64,000 nt of DNA from Scytonema sp. UIC 10036 (GCF_009725235.1 NZ_WJFC01000047.1:9278-73277), one strand, 5' to 3'. Positions 27,326-37,407 are shown, counted from the stretch's first letter. A program made the numbers and translations. The notes: a model not told the origin generated them from the sequence alone.

Positions 27326-28402
27326 CTAACCCCTCTCATTATTTTGTTCGGGCATCATGCACTTGTCTGAGTCACAACCCGCAGGTCCGGCTTCCATTAA
27401 CTCACCAAAATCATAGTTACTCAAAACCCCATGAAAATCATCTGTTTTACGGCGCATTTCTACTTCCTTCATAAACTGTTCGTATTGCTCTTTTGAAATT
27501 GGCTCGAAAGGCAATCGGGGGAAAGTTTGGAGGTCATCAAATCTGGCAAGCAATGCAGCACTCATGTAACCTTCATCATCTCTGATGGCTTCATATATCC
27601 GAGTTCCCAAAGCTTCCACTTCATTTTCTCGGAGTTCAATGGTTGCTGAAGTGTTGTGTGTCACGTAAAACTTTTGGACTTGCATATAAAAATCCATTTG
27701 GGCGAGGGCGCTAAATTGACTGATGTCGATTTCATCAGCACCCGGTAGATCTGCCCAAAGTACAGAGACTGGGATCTCCACAAGCCATTCGCTGACTCGC
27801 GGATCGAAGGGATCGTGCAATAAATTACCCTGTTCGTCTTTATCGGATTGGGAGGGGATGACATTATAGCCGTAGTCAATACACGCTAAGGCAACAGGGT
27901 CATTTTTACGGAAGGTGATCCGCCGCAAAAATCTTTGTGCTTTAGGAGGATGCCATCCTGGACTAGCACCTGTTAAGAGGGATTTCGTACCGCTAGGCTG
28001 AACAGTGGTGCAACGGTTAGGACGTTTGAGATTGTGGCGATCGCAATAATCCCAAACAACACGATGCACAGTATCTTTCCAGAAACTTAGGTATTCCTGT
28101 TCTCGACGTTTAAATGCCAGTCCTTGAGTTGTTTCCTGTCTACCTTCTGCCCACCAACGCAACCAATCAACGCCAAAAGCACGGACGAAGAAATCAAATA
28201 ACCCCGTGAAAGAAACACCCACAATTGGATCTAATTCACGGCTGTACTGATAGCGAGGTTCCAGAAACTTGTGGTGCAAAAGTGATGCTACAGAAAGCGC
28301 TCCTGCTGTGAAAGCTTCTTCTTGTTCCTTGTAGTTCAGTGGGTCAATTTGATTGAGGTGAACCTCAGCCAAATTACAGTGGAAGTTACTACCTATAATT
28401 TC
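27326..28402 (-). CDS. nrdJ: NrdJ ribonucleotide reductase, exon 2
   Basis: 358 codons after the group I intron, starting with the Glu of the catalytic N-P-C-G-E motif (EIIGSNFHCNLAEVHL). It contains the PSGTKSLLTGASPG substrate loop and ends with the redox-active pair CDSDKC before the tail. Joined to exon 1 and with the intein removed, the protein is about 768 residues, the normal size of adenosylcobalamin-dependent class II reductase, which makes deoxyribonucleotides without oxygen need. The first in-frame start codon (TTG 28405) lies inside the intron end and is not a true start. Confidence 0.93.
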   Translation of the reverse strand, partial: EIIGSNFHCNLAEVHLNQIDPLNYKEQEEAFTAGALSVASLLHHKFLEPRYQYSRELDPIVGVSFTGLFDFFVRAFGVDWLRWWAEGRQETTQGLAFKRREQEYLSFWKDTVHRVVWDYCDRHNLKRPNRCTTVQPSGTKSLLTGASPGWHPPKAQRFLRRITFRKNDPVALACIDYGYNVIPSQSDKDEQGNLLHDPFDPRVSEWLVEIPVSVLWADLPGADEIDISQFSALAQMDFYMQVQKFYVTHNTSATIELRENEVEALGTRIYEAIRDDEGYMSAALLARFDDLQTFPRLPFEPISKEQYEQFMKEVEMRRKTDDFHGVLSNYDFGELMEAGPAGCDSDKCMMPEQNNERG

Positions 28403-28733
28403 CAATTTTGTTATCCTAGAGGCTTTTTATCCCCTAGTTCTGGAGGTTTTCCTCATACCCATAACAGGGATACAACTGGTCAATTCCAATTCAGTTCAGC
28501 ATATCTTTTCTACTACAAAGTAGCCGGAGACTCGTGAGGGCATTATATTCTTGTCAGTTCCCAATGATGAATTTTCATTATTTTCTGAAAAGTTTCAACC
28601 CTTATGCGTTGCACTGCCAAAAGACTTTTAAATCTTAAGATTAGCTCAGGATTAGCATGCGGGAGAATTTAATTTTCTAACCGTTTAGCTTTCCCTGAAT
28701 TTCCCCGGTTTTTTACGTGAGGCAAAATTATCT
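28403..28733 (-). ncRNA. group I intron in nrdJ (331 nt, no ORF)
   Basis: The intron lies between GGT (Gly) and GAA (Glu) of the NPCGE motif. Core elements in order on the minus strand: P-like AATTCAGGGAAAGC, Q-like GCTAATCCTGAGC (P4 pairs TCAGG with CCTGA), R-like GTGCAACGCATAAGG and S-like AAGATATGCTG (P7 pairs GCAT with ATGC). The internal guide GCCTCACG pairs with the exon end CGTGTGGT, with the required U-G pair at the splice site and one mismatch. AATTTT pairs with the 3' exon GAAATT (P10). The intron ends with G. The Q element matches cyanobacterial tRNA-Leu (IC3-like) introns. Confidence 0.92.
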
Positions 28734-31151
28734 ACCACACGGATTTAAACCAAATCGAGCTAAACGATGCTTTAGCTCACTTTTAGAAATTTGAGGATAT
28801 TTTTCCTGCAACCAAGCTTCTGCTTTTCCTTGTGCATAAGCCTTGAGAAAATCGACTTTTTGGTCTTGACTAACAAGTAGATCGCAGTTAGCTCTAGCTA
28901 CAGCTTCACCAGCCCATTGAATTGCACCTTCACCACTGTAATATTGTTTGCGGACGGCATCAATACATTCTTCCAGAGTTGGTTTATGATGAAACACTCT
29001 ACTGTGATTCGCCATCCTAAGAGCATCCCGCTCTGGATCGATGCGCCAGTTACCCTGAGTATCCTGTTGCCATAAGTTATCTTTGGCAGTACTTCCTAAT
29101 TCATCCTTTCCATTGAACTGGCGCATTCCAGCTGAGTTATGAACTAGCAAGCCATCAGCAATAAATTCACCATCGCTCTCAACTTCTATGTCAAAAGTTT
29201 CAGCTTGACCAGCGGGAGCAACAAATTGAACTTCTATTGGTAACCAATGAGGATTTACCAAATCTTCTGCTATTAACGTGTCAAAATTGGCATCTCTGAA
29301 AAGTCCAGGTCTGCCTTTTGGATCGACCCAAATGACATCAGCACGACACAGAGTTTCTGGTTTCCATCCTGTGGCGGCTAATTCACGAACAAATTGATAG
29401 GGTAAGGTCAAGCCATTTTTCTTTGCTACCTTAATAGTATAGCCATCACGAACAGCAAATTGATTAATCAAAGCGACAGCAACAGCTTGAGATTGTAAAC
29501 CTTGAATATGAATGCAATGACATCCTTCATAAACTTTTTCTCTACCTTTGAGAGTTTTTGGTTGACGTTCATATAAGGTTGTAGCAATACCAAGAGAAAG
29601 AGCCAGCTTTTGAATCTCCCGTAAAAATTCCAATTTGCTAGAGTTAACCAGTACGTTTCGGGAGGGAGTTCCATCTGCGTCACTTAAGCCAGCTAAGAAA
29701 GCAGCACGAATTTCCCGATTTCCTTTCCAAACAAATTCTGGAATAACAGGACATTGCCAGGGCTGTTTATACTGTCCTAGTTCCTCAGCGAGTTCCTTGC
29801 GATAAACGTTGATATTAGCATGACTACCTTGAATCTGTACAGCAGGGTTGTGACCTATACTGCTAAGAATTCGGAGAATTTTTTGCCCCAAAACACCCTG
29901 TAAGCGTTGAGTAGATAAGGCAAAGCTAACAACTCCACCCCCACCATTACGCCTTTTGGTTGATTGCAAATCGGCATGACCATCACCAATGAAAAAACCT
30001 ACTAACCATGCCCAATCGGTTGTAGAACATAACTGTCCCCTCAGATGAGGAACAGAGATCAGGCGATCGCCTGGTTGTAACTCACCAGCATACTTCCACT
30101 TATAGGAGCGCAATCCGTCGTATACAGCAACGCGATGGTTAGCAGTACAACGAATTGAGGTAACAGGGGTGCGTATTTCTACAATATCCTGTATACCTTG
30201 GATAAATTTATTTACCACTGGGCGGTACTCACCAGAGGAGGTTAAAACTAAATCCCCTAGCTGAATATCTTGGATGGGTTTCATGCCATCATTTGCAGAA
30301 ACCCTTGTGCCGTAGGCGATACATCGGCGAATGTTACCGGCCACGATCGTGACAGCAGCTTCATCAATCAACAAACAGCACTCAACTGAATTTAACTGTC
30401 TTCCTACTGCTTTATTTAAAATTGATGCACAACGCTGGTAAAGCCCTGGTAATTTGACAGGATTGGCAACTCCCCCAAAGCCGTTAAGTGGCTCTCCTGC
30501 TTTACGGACATCACTAATATCGACAATGACTTGAACTTCCCGTGTAAATTGTTCATCGGTTGAGAGTTCCAACAATCTTTGATAAGACTGTACCCAACCC
30601 TGGCGGCTATCTCCAACATAAATTGTTACGAGATTGTCTTCTATGTTAACTTCTGTCTCCTCACGACGATGTTCGGGAAGAGTACTGCCAATTTCTCCTT
30701 GGACTTTGATAGATAGGCGATTGCGGATAGGCGGCAGTTGGTTGATATATTTGGGTTCTAGAACTGCTCCTGTTCCGCAACCCATCATCGCTAAGTCCAT
30801 CATTAAACCAAAAGCACTCCAATCTACAGTGTTAGTAGATGTGCAATTGTAGGCTCCAGAAAAATTTTTTTGCTGCAATAACCAGGTTGTACCTCCAACC
30901 CACAACCATCTTCCACTGGGTAATGCTTTTAAATTTCGCTGCATCCGCTCCAGGATCTCAGCCTCTTCTGGCAGAAGCTTACCCAATTCGATTAAACCCG
31001 ATAAAGTGCGATCGCACACTTGCTCCCAAGTTTCTCTGACTCCACCCTCTTTGCGGCGGCTGTAAGTTCTAAAAAACACAGGATTGGCTGCAGGGGCGGT
31101 TTCCGGAAATTGGGCATTCTTTAGGCGTTCTCTTTCTAGCTCGCGAACCAT
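28734..31151 (-). CDS. nrdJ: NrdJ ribonucleotide reductase, exon 1 containing an intein
   Basis: 806 codons from ATG 31149-31151 (MVRELERERL); a GTG ten codons earlier is less likely. It encodes the N-terminal 410 residues of class II reductase, including FSGAYNCTSTNT (redox Cys), MMGCGTGAV and AGNIRR, interrupted by a 396-residue intein, then SAGMRQFNGKD to FGLNPCG, where the thiyl-radical Cys sits. Without splicing of the intron, translation stops two codons later (Arg, stop), so exon 1 alone gives an inactive protein. The enzyme needs adenosylcobalamin; cobB and cobD of that pathway are in the same window. Confidence 0.95.
29136..30323 (-). other. intein with LAGLIDADG homing endonuclease in NrdJ (396 aa)
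   Basis: The splice junctions are clear: Cys1 of CIAYGTRVSANDG follows GNIRR, and the C-terminal LLVHN precedes Ser of SAGMRQF. Block B is TSIRCTANHRVAVYD. The dodecapeptides are WLVGFFIGDGHAD and FLAGLSDADGTPS, both with their acidic residue, so the endonuclease may be active. Block F/G is FDIEVESDGEFIADGLLVHN. Length is 1188 nt. The insertion point is the conserved AGNIRR/SAGMRQ site. Confidence 0.95.
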
Positions 31152-31275
31152 AATTAATGAAGTCTTGTTGCTTTCTGACACAGATTACGACTATACGCTA
31201 ACTGAATGAGAGGGTAAAGATTGCAAAATTTGGAAATTTACGCTAAGTCTAAGGATATACTTTATGCTGTTAGTT

Positions 31276-31300
31276 ACTGGTCACTGGTCACTGGTCACTG
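31276..31300. repeat. STRR array, TCACTGG heptamer
   Basis: About three tandem TCACTGG units in the gap between the divergent nrdJ and PPOX genes, immediately before the GGAGG of the latter. Confidence 0.85.
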
Positions 31301-31314
31301 TTGTTGGAGGATAG

Positions 31315-31899
31315 TTGGAAAATCTTGCGCCCTGGCGATCGCCCCTTGCTCGTGCTCTTCATCGCAATCGTAGCGAGCCACATTCGCGATATTTTCAACT
31401 AGCAACCGTTCAAGCTGATGGGCGTCCTGCCAACCGTACTGTTGTGTTTCGCGGCTTTCTTGACGACACCAACCAGCTGAAAATTATTACTGATTCTCGA
31501 AGTCAAAAATTTAACCAAGTAAAGGAGCGAGCTTGGGGAGAAGCTTGCTGGTATTTTACGAACACCCGCGAGCAATTTCGTCTTGCAGGAGAATTGGTAC
31601 TTGTAGATGCCAATCATCCCGAGCCAAAAATGCAGAAAGCCCGTCAGATTGCGTGGCAAGAGATTTCAGACAACGCCCGCTTGCAATTCGCTTGGCCCGC
31701 TCCCGGTGAACCCAGAAGCTTGCAAGAGGCTTTCTCTCCATCACCGCCCGATTCAACTTTGCCTCTCACAAATTTTTGTTTGTTGTTGCTCGACCCCGTT
31801 AAAGTGGATCGTCTTGAATTACGAGGCGATCCCCAAAATCGATGGTGTTATTTGCAGGATGAATCGCAGACTTGGTCTGTAGTAGCGGTTAATCCTTAG
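31315..31899 (+). CDS. FMN-dependent PPOX-type flavoprotein (alr4036-like)
   Basis: 194 residues from TTG 31315; the family starts with this NLAPWRSPLARALHRNR segment. GGAGG at 31306-31310 is only 4 nt away, which is tight. The strands ATVQADGRPANRTVVFRGF, LKIITDSRSQKF and ACWYFTNTREQFRLAG are the split-barrel FMN-binding core of the pyridoxamine-5'-phosphate oxidase superfamily. The C-terminal VDRLELRGDPQNRWCYL carries the usual end motif. Members bind FMN; whether it makes pyridoxal phosphate is not known for this subgroup. Confidence 0.88.
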   Translation: MENLAPWRSPLARALHRNRSEPHSRYFQLATVQADGRPANRTVVFRGFLDDTNQLKIITDSRSQKFNQVKERAWGEACWYFTNTREQFRLAGELVLVDANHPEPKMQKARQIAWQEISDNARLQFAWPAPGEPRSLQEAFSPSPPDSTLPLTNFCLLLLDPVKVDRLELRGDPQNRWCYLQDESQTWSVVAVNP

Positions 31900-32161
31900 G
31901 TTTTAAAGATTATCAGATATTCTCGTTCCCAGGAGAAACCTAGAAATTTCTCCAGAGATACGACAGACTCGAAGAGCTTAAATTTGTATGAATGTAGCTT
32001 TATTCTTAAAGATAACTAGTGAGCTTGAGTTATATTTTGCTTTGCATGGTTATTTTTTCAAGCAGTGCAAAGCAATTACTGAAGAAAAGTATAAACACTC
32101 TAACTCATTATTTTGTATTTATACTTTTCCAAAAATTAAAGAAAAGATAACGTTATTGAAT

Positions 32162-32383
32162 CTATTGCAGCAAGTCAAGTATCATGAAACACAACTTGAG
32201 TACAGGAACAACCCAATCTGCGGCTTCTGGATTAACAGAACCAGCAAAAGCAATAACAGCAAATTCAATAATTTTACTTAGCTCTCTATTTATCTGATAT
32301 TTAGCTGATTTTGACTGCATCCAAGCTAAACCATAAACTTCTGGATGTCGAATGGCAAGTTCCAGCATCAGTTGGTAACTCAT
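32162..32383 (-). CDS. small hypothetical protein (73 aa)
   Basis: ATG 32381-32383 is preceded by a good AAGGAG site at 7-nt spacing, which supports translation. The protein starts MSYQLMLELAIRHPEVYGLAWM and has a moderately hydrophobic helix in the middle (IIEFAVIAFAGSV). I do not recognise the family. An opposite-strand frame at 31988-32281 overlaps and is less believable (no ribosome site, AT-rich composition). Confidence 0.55.
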   Translation of the reverse strand: MSYQLMLELAIRHPEVYGLAWMQSKSAKYQINRELSKIIEFAVIAFAGSVNPEAADWVVPVLKLCFMILDLLQ

Positions 32384-32498
32384 AAGTCACTCCTTAATTT
32401 AATGTTTTTCGTGACTTTGAATTTACGAGTTGCCAAATAGAGAAAAAATTGCTCAAAAATAGAGATAAATAGAAATAAATCAGTAACAGCTTATTCCA

Positions 32499-35400
32499 GT
32501 GAATTCTCCAGCCAGTACACTTGAAGACAAATACCAGTTTTTAGAATCAACAGCAACACAGTACGGTTTCATAGGCGATACTCGGGCTGTTTTCCTACAG
32601 CGCTTTAATGAGACAAACCTCACCAAAGACAATACTGTTCTGGCTAGATTCATTGAATGGAGCAGAAAACCAGAAGATGAAGCGCAAAAACTGCAAGACG
32701 AGTTGAAAAAAATTTGTCAGATATTGGAACAGGATAACTGTCCAATTAATAAACCAAAGCGAGGGCGATTGCCTAAAGGTAAAAGTCCATGGCAACAAGC
32801 TTTTAAATGGTTGTGGGAAACCAAGTTCCAAGAATGGCAGCAAAAGCAAGATCTTGACGTTCCCAATCCACAAGCTCAGAAAGAAGCAGTTTGTCGCTTT
32901 CTGCAAGATATCGAAGACAAATTCAAGTACGTTTATCCTCTCCACCGCCGCGAGCAACCGATTATCCTGAAAGACCAATATATAACTATTCAGGTGACGA
33001 TGGAAAGAAAATATAGGCACGATGTTGAAACCATTTGGAGTTATGCCGAGTCGGAAGCTGAATTGAAGCGTGCTTATGCCCTTAAGGGAATAGACGATTC
33101 CCAACCAACCCAGGTAGACTGGAAAGAGGCAAAAAAATTGCTTCCAAAAAAGTCAATTATGGTGCTGGCAGACCCAGGAATGGGAAAATCTACATTGTTG
33201 AGAATGGAAGCTGGTTTAACTGCCAAAGAAGAACGGGAGAGTTTGGAAAATAACCTAAAAAACATCGAAGACGTGACTTTCCCGCTATTTCTTAAGCTTT
33301 CGGAATTAGCAGAACTTACCAAAGAAGTCACAGCAACTGTCATTGAAGCTATCTTGAAATTGATAGAGGGTAAGTGTGGAAAAACCTTAGCAACATTTAA
33401 GTCTCTTTTAGAGGATAAATTACAAACAGGTAAATGTCTGTTGCTATTGGATGCATTAGACGAAGTAACCAACGAGTATCGAAATCAATTATCTGAGAAA
33501 CTAAATGATTTTCTCCGCAATTATCCCTGCCAAATAATTTGCACTTCTCGTATAGTTGGCTATGTTGGTTTTGTAAATAAAGCGCAAGAGATAGAAATTG
33601 TCCCATTCAGTCAAAAAAAGATAGATGAATACATAGAAACTTGGTTTAAAAATGCAGCAGTATATTTAAATAATGATTCCGTTTCTGCCTCAGAACTAAT
33701 TCGAGAATTACGAAATAAACCCCAAGTTCGCGGATTAGCGCAAAATCCTTTACTATTGTCATTGATTTGTTGCCTGTATCAAGAAAAAGGGTTGACACTA
33801 CCAGTACAGCGCTGGAAAGTGTATGAACAAGCGGTGCGATATATGGTAGGTAAATGGAGTAAAAATCGCAATCCAGAACTGGATGAGGCGTGGGTAGATG
33901 CCAAAACAGAATTACTTGAGGAAATTGCCTATCAATTAAGTATTAATAATCAAAATAAGTTCACCGTGCGCCAACTCCGCAAAATTATTGATAAATACTT
34001 ACAAAGAGAGAATACATCAACCGATTTTGAAGGTAAAAATGCCTCTTATCTAGTTACGGAACTATCTGAACAAGATGGCATTTTGCAAAAGTTCCATGAG
34101 GATAGTAACGAATATATATTTTTGCACCGGACTTTTCAAGAGTATTTAACAGCTTCTTATTTGAATCAATGTAGGGATGGAATCGCATTAACCAAGGCGC
34201 ATTTTTGGAATTATGAATGGCATGAAACCATAAGCTTGGTAGCGGGATTAATGAGAAACCCTGTACCTTTGCTTGAGACGATTACGAGGGAAAAAGATGA
34301 TATCTTCGGAACGTTAATGTTATTAGCGGGGCGATGTATTGCTGCTAGTGAGGAGATTTATCACCCAATAATTACAGAGATAATAAACAAAATATATGAG
34401 TTTTGGTGTCGCTACCCAAATGCGGGGTTTATTCAATCGGTTGTAGTAGCGTTGGGTCAAAATCATTCGCAAATGTTTGAGAAGTTACAAACAATATTGG
34501 AGAATGAAAAATTTAGAGTGTATGCAATAGAAACTTTAAGTAAGATTGGCAGTTTCCAAGCATTGAAAACCTTAATCACGGTTCTTAATCATAAGGATGA
34601 GCGGGTTAGAAGCAGTGTTGTGGATGCTTTAGGTGAGATTCATATTTCTCAGGCAGTGGAGCCCTTGGTCACTGCTCTCAATGACCAAGAAGCATTCGTG
34701 AGATGGCGTGCGATAGAGGCTTTGGGTAAAATTGGCAGTCCCCAAGCAGTGAAAGCTTTAATCGCATCTCTCAATGACCAGGAAGGATACGTTAGAATGA
34801 ATGTGCCATTTGCTCTAGGTAAGATTGACAGTCCCCAAGCAGTGGAAGCCTTAATCACTGCTCTTAGCCATGAGGATGGATCGGTTAGATGGTATGCAGA
34901 ATCAACTTTAGGTAGGATTGGCAGCCCTCAAGCAGTAAAAGCCTTAATCACTGCTCTCAGCTGTAGGGATAAAAGAGTGAGATGGTATGCAGTCAAAGCT
35001 TTAAGTAAAATCGGTACTTCCCAAGCAGTGAAAGCCCTAACCACAACAGCCCTTAGTGATGAGGAAGGGGTGATTAGGATGAATACAGTAGAGGCTTTAG
35101 GTAAAATCGGTACTCGCCAAGCATTAGCTAGCTTAATTTCTGTTCTCAAAGACGAGGATTTGGATGTTAGAGTGAGTGCAGCAGAAGCTTTAGCCAAGAT
35201 TGGTACTTCAGAAGCAATTGCTAGCTTAATCACAGCCCTTAGCCATGAAGACAGGCGCATTAGAGTGAGAGCAGCATTAGCTTTAGCTCAGATTGGCAGT
35301 TACGAAGCAGTTACTACCTTAATTGCAACTCTCAGCCACGAGGACTGGTGCTTTCGTTCATATGCGGTAGAAGCTTTAGATAAGATTGGCACTCCTGAAG

Positions 35401-36041
35401 TAGTTCAAGCCTTAATTACAGCACTCCGTGACGAGGAATCGCGCGTTAGATGGCGTGCAGCGGAGGCTTTAGGTAAGATTGGCACTCCTGAAGTAGTTCA
35501 AGCGTTAATTATAGCACTCCGTGACAAAGAAGGGTTCGTTAGATGGTATGCAGCAGAGGCTTTAGCTAAGATTAATAGTCCTGAAGTATTTACTGCCTTA
35601 ACTACAGCCCTTAGGGACGAAGACTGGCGTGTTAGAGAGGGTACGGCAATGGCTTTAGGTCAGATTGGCAGTCCTGAAGCCGTCCAAGGCTTAATCAAAG
35701 TTCTCTGTGACGAAAAAGCAGAAGTTAGATTAAATACAGTATTAGCTTTAGCTAAGATTAGCAGCCCCAACACAGTTTCAGCTTTAATAAAAATTCTTGG
35801 TGACGAGGATCATCGTGTCAGAAGCAATGCTATAGAAGCTTTAGCTAAAATTGACACTTCAGAAACTTTGGCAAAGCTAATACAACAACCCGAAATCGAC
35901 ATCTACTGCCCTGATATATTTCTCTTAGCAAGGAAGCTAGCAGTTCGATACACCAAGCAACTACCCCGCCGCGAGCAAGGAGAATCTTTAATTCCCTTAT
36001 ACCCTGAATTACTCAAGCACAAGAAAATAGAAATACTTTAG
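32499..36041 (+). CDS. NACHT NTPase with C-terminal HEAT repeats
   Basis: 1180 residues from GTG 32499. The N-terminal about 200 residues are helical and of unknown type. The NACHT/STAND NTPase has Walker A ADPGMGKST (224-232), Walker B LLLLDALDEV (314-323) with the extra acidic residues typical of NACHT, and sensor CTSR (348-351). The C-terminus (about 687-1125) holds 14 HEAT repeats of 31 residues (core A(V/L)..L(I/V)..L.D(E/K)...VR..A..AL.KIG(S/T)P(Q/E)). The copies are very alike, as in repeats renewed by recombination. Bacterial NACHT proteins of this layout act as pattern-sensing defence switches in several cases; here that is inference. No partner gene is adjacent. Confidence 0.93.
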   Translation: MNSPASTLEDKYQFLESTATQYGFIGDTRAVFLQRFNETNLTKDNTVLARFIEWSRKPEDEAQKLQDELKKICQILEQDNCPINKPKRGRLPKGKSPWQQAFKWLWETKFQEWQQKQDLDVPNPQAQKEAVCRFLQDIEDKFKYVYPLHRREQPIILKDQYITIQVTMERKYRHDVETIWSYAESEAELKRAYALKGIDDSQPTQVDWKEAKKLLPKKSIMVLADPGMGKSTLLRMEAGLTAKEERESLENNLKNIEDVTFPLFLKLSELAELTKEVTATVIEAILKLIEGKCGKTLATFKSLLEDKLQTGKCLLLLDALDEVTNEYRNQLSEKLNDFLRNYPCQIICTSRIVGYVGFVNKAQEIEIVPFSQKKIDEYIETWFKNAAVYLNNDSVSASELIRELRNKPQVRGLAQNPLLLSLICCLYQEKGLTLPVQRWKVYEQAVRYMVGKWSKNRNPELDEAWVDAKTELLEEIAYQLSINNQNKFTVRQLRKIIDKYLQRENTSTDFEGKNASYLVTELSEQDGILQKFHEDSNEYIFLHRTFQEYLTASYLNQCRDGIALTKAHFWNYEWHETISLVAGLMRNPVPLLETITREKDDIFGTLMLLAGRCIAASEEIYHPIITEIINKIYEFWCRYPNAGFIQSVVVALGQNHSQMFEKLQTILENEKFRVYAIETLSKIGSFQALKTLITVLNHKDERVRSSVVDALGEIHISQAVEPLVTALNDQEAFVRWRAIEALGKIGSPQAVKALIASLNDQEGYVRMNVPFALGKIDSPQAVEALITALSHEDGSVRWYAESTLGRIGSPQAVKALITALSCRDKRVRWYAVKALSKIGTSQAVKALTTTALSDEEGVIRMNTVEALGKIGTRQALASLISVLKDEDLDVRVSAAEALAKIGTSEAIASLITALSHEDRRIRVRAALALAQIGSYEAVTTLIATLSHEDWCFRSYAVEALDKIGTPEVVQALITALRDEESRVRWRAAEALGKIGTPEVVQALIIALRDKEGFVRWYAAEALAKINSPEVFTALTTALRDEDWRVREGTAMALGQIGSPEAVQGLIKVLCDEKAEVRLNTVLALAKISSPNTVSALIKILGDEDHRVRSNAIEALAKIDTSETLAKLIQQPEIDIYCPDIFLLARKLAVRYTKQLPRREQGESLIPLYPELLKHKKIEIL

Positions 36042-36084
36042 ATTCTACTTGCGTCTAAAAATTATTGGTAATATTAATGAGCTG

Positions 36085-36375
36085 TTGGGGAGAACAATGT
36101 TTTTGCCTCGAACTCTGGCTTCATTTTGGATATAAAAACTAAGTATCTGGTTCAACAGCAGGAGTTAAATCTTCTCGATCGAGAGTCAAAGCACCGAGTT
36201 TCATCACCTCGATTTCTAGTTCATCTGCTATTGCTTCAACAAAACTCTCTATCAGTCCTTTAGGAACTTCATGTTCTTGTAGTGGCATTCTCAGTTCTAA
36301 GACTCCGTCGTCATAAGCAATTCTGCAAGCGCGATCGTCTCCAACTTCTGCCATTAATGCCTTAAATGTTTTTTA
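36085..36375 (-). pseudogene. remnant of a Uma2-family (DUF820) gene
   Basis: A 71-codon frame (36139-36354) encodes the family segment MAEVGDDRACRIAYDDGVLE...ALTLDREDLTPAVEPDT. Upstream, KTFKAL continues in frame without a start and runs into a stop. Downstream, one extra base after the Thr codon shifts the frame: reading on in the next frame gives SFYIQNEARVRGKNIVLPN, which is the expected continuation. Homology then ends. So the gene has lost both ends and carries a +1 frameshift. Confidence 0.75.
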
Positions 36376-36452
36376 AAAGTTTAATTGTTCGCGTTGAAAT
36401 ATCTAGATTCACGCATTGTACAAACTCACCATCATATAAGTTAACGGATAAT

Positions 36453-36528
36453 AGTCATTTCAAACCTGTAAGGGCGCAATGCCTTGCGCCCCTACAGTAG
36501 ATGATGGTTTTCATTTGTTAAAATGACT
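36453..36528. repeat. hairpin repeat around GTAAGGGCGCAA/TTGCGCCCCTAC
   Basis: A nested inverted repeat: outer arms AGTCATTT (36453-36460) and AAATGACT (36521-36528), inner near-perfect arms GTAAGGGCGCAA and TTGCGCCCCTAC. A related TTGCGCCCCC piece occurs near 50982. Probably a dispersed palindromic element. Confidence 0.6.
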
Positions 36529-36566
36529 CTTTTCCAATCCCCAGCCCCCAGTCCCTAGTCCTCAAA

Positions 36567-37361
36567 TTAAATCCCTGCACCATCCAAAAACTCTTCTATG
36601 ATCTTATTGTCAATTCGACAGCGAGTACGAGTTTCTGTAAAAACTGGCTCCTCAGTTAGGACGTGGGTATGAGAAGAGTAATGTTCTTGCAAAGCAGCAG
36701 CTACGTTAGAAACTGACAAGCTTTGCTGCACGTCTTGCAATTGTTGAATTTGCTGTTCGAGTTGTTCGATTCTGTCTACCAAAGCACGTATTACTTGCGC
36801 TTCAGCATCTGGTAAACTTCCATGCTCTAGCGGATTGACGCGAACTCCAGCACGATAAATAATCCGACCGGGTACGCCAACTACGGTACAGTCAGATGGA
36901 ACATCGCGCAAAACAACCGATCCTGCACCAATACGGACATTGTTGCCAATCTGGATATTGCCGAGCACTTTTGCACCCGCTCCAACAACAACATTTTCAC
37001 CTACAGTAGGATGGCGCTTACCACACTCTTTTCCCGTACCACCAAGGGTAACGCCTTGGTAGATCAGGGTATAGTCTCCAATAATTGCGGTTTCTCCAAT
37101 AACTACGCCCATGCCATGGTCGATAAAAACTCCTTGTCCGATTGTGGCACCAGGGTGAATTTCTATTCCAGTTAAAAACCGCGCTAGATGGGAAATGAGA
37201 CGGGGAATAAAAGGAATACCAATGCTATACAACCAATGAGCAAGCCGATGAAATAACAGAGCTTGCAATCCGGGGTAGCAAAACAATACTTCCAACCAGT
37301 TGCGGGCTGCTGGATCTCGGTCAAATATAATGCGGAAGTCAGTCAAAAGAGTAGATAACAC
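36567..37361 (-). CDS. cysE: serine O-acetyltransferase
   Basis: 264 residues from GTG 37361. The left-handed beta-helix of hexapeptide repeats runs from about 65 to 170 ([30 protein letters not shown]...). The catalytic His/Asp pair is in FIDHGMG, with the [15 protein letters not shown] loop. It makes O-acetylserine for cysteine synthesis. A C-terminal coiled coil ([21 protein letters not shown]) extends the usual length. An STRR array lies upstream. Confidence 0.96.
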   Translation of the reverse strand: MLSTLLTDFRIIFDRDPAARNWLEVLFCYPGLQALLFHRLAHWLYSIGIPFIPRLISHLARFLTGIEIHPGATIGQGVFIDHGMGVVIGETAIIGDYTLIYQGVTLGGTGKECGKRHPTVGENVVVGAGAKVLGNIQIGNNVRIGAGSVVLRDVPSDCTVVGVPGRIIYRAGVRVNPLEHGSLPDAEAQVIRALVDRIEQLEQQIQQLQDVQQSLSVSNVAAALQEHYSSHTHVLTEEPVFTETRTRCRIDNKIIEEFLDGAGI

Positions 37362-37407
37362 GCTTATAAAACTCTCGTTTTGCCAAACAAGTTACACTCT
37401 ATCTTAA

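Noticed and set aside
28403..28733. Two separate nrdJ fragments as a pseudogene, or a group II intron
   Set aside because: The junction restores NPCGE exactly, group I core elements and P1/P10 pairings are present, and no group II domain V or GUGYG start is seen.
31988..32281. 97-codon plus-strand frame
   Set aside because: No ribosome site, AT-driven composition, and it overlaps a better-supported minus-strand gene.
34649..35260. Minus-strand frames inside the NACHT-HEAT gene
   Set aside because: They only mirror the DNA-level repeat of the HEAT units.
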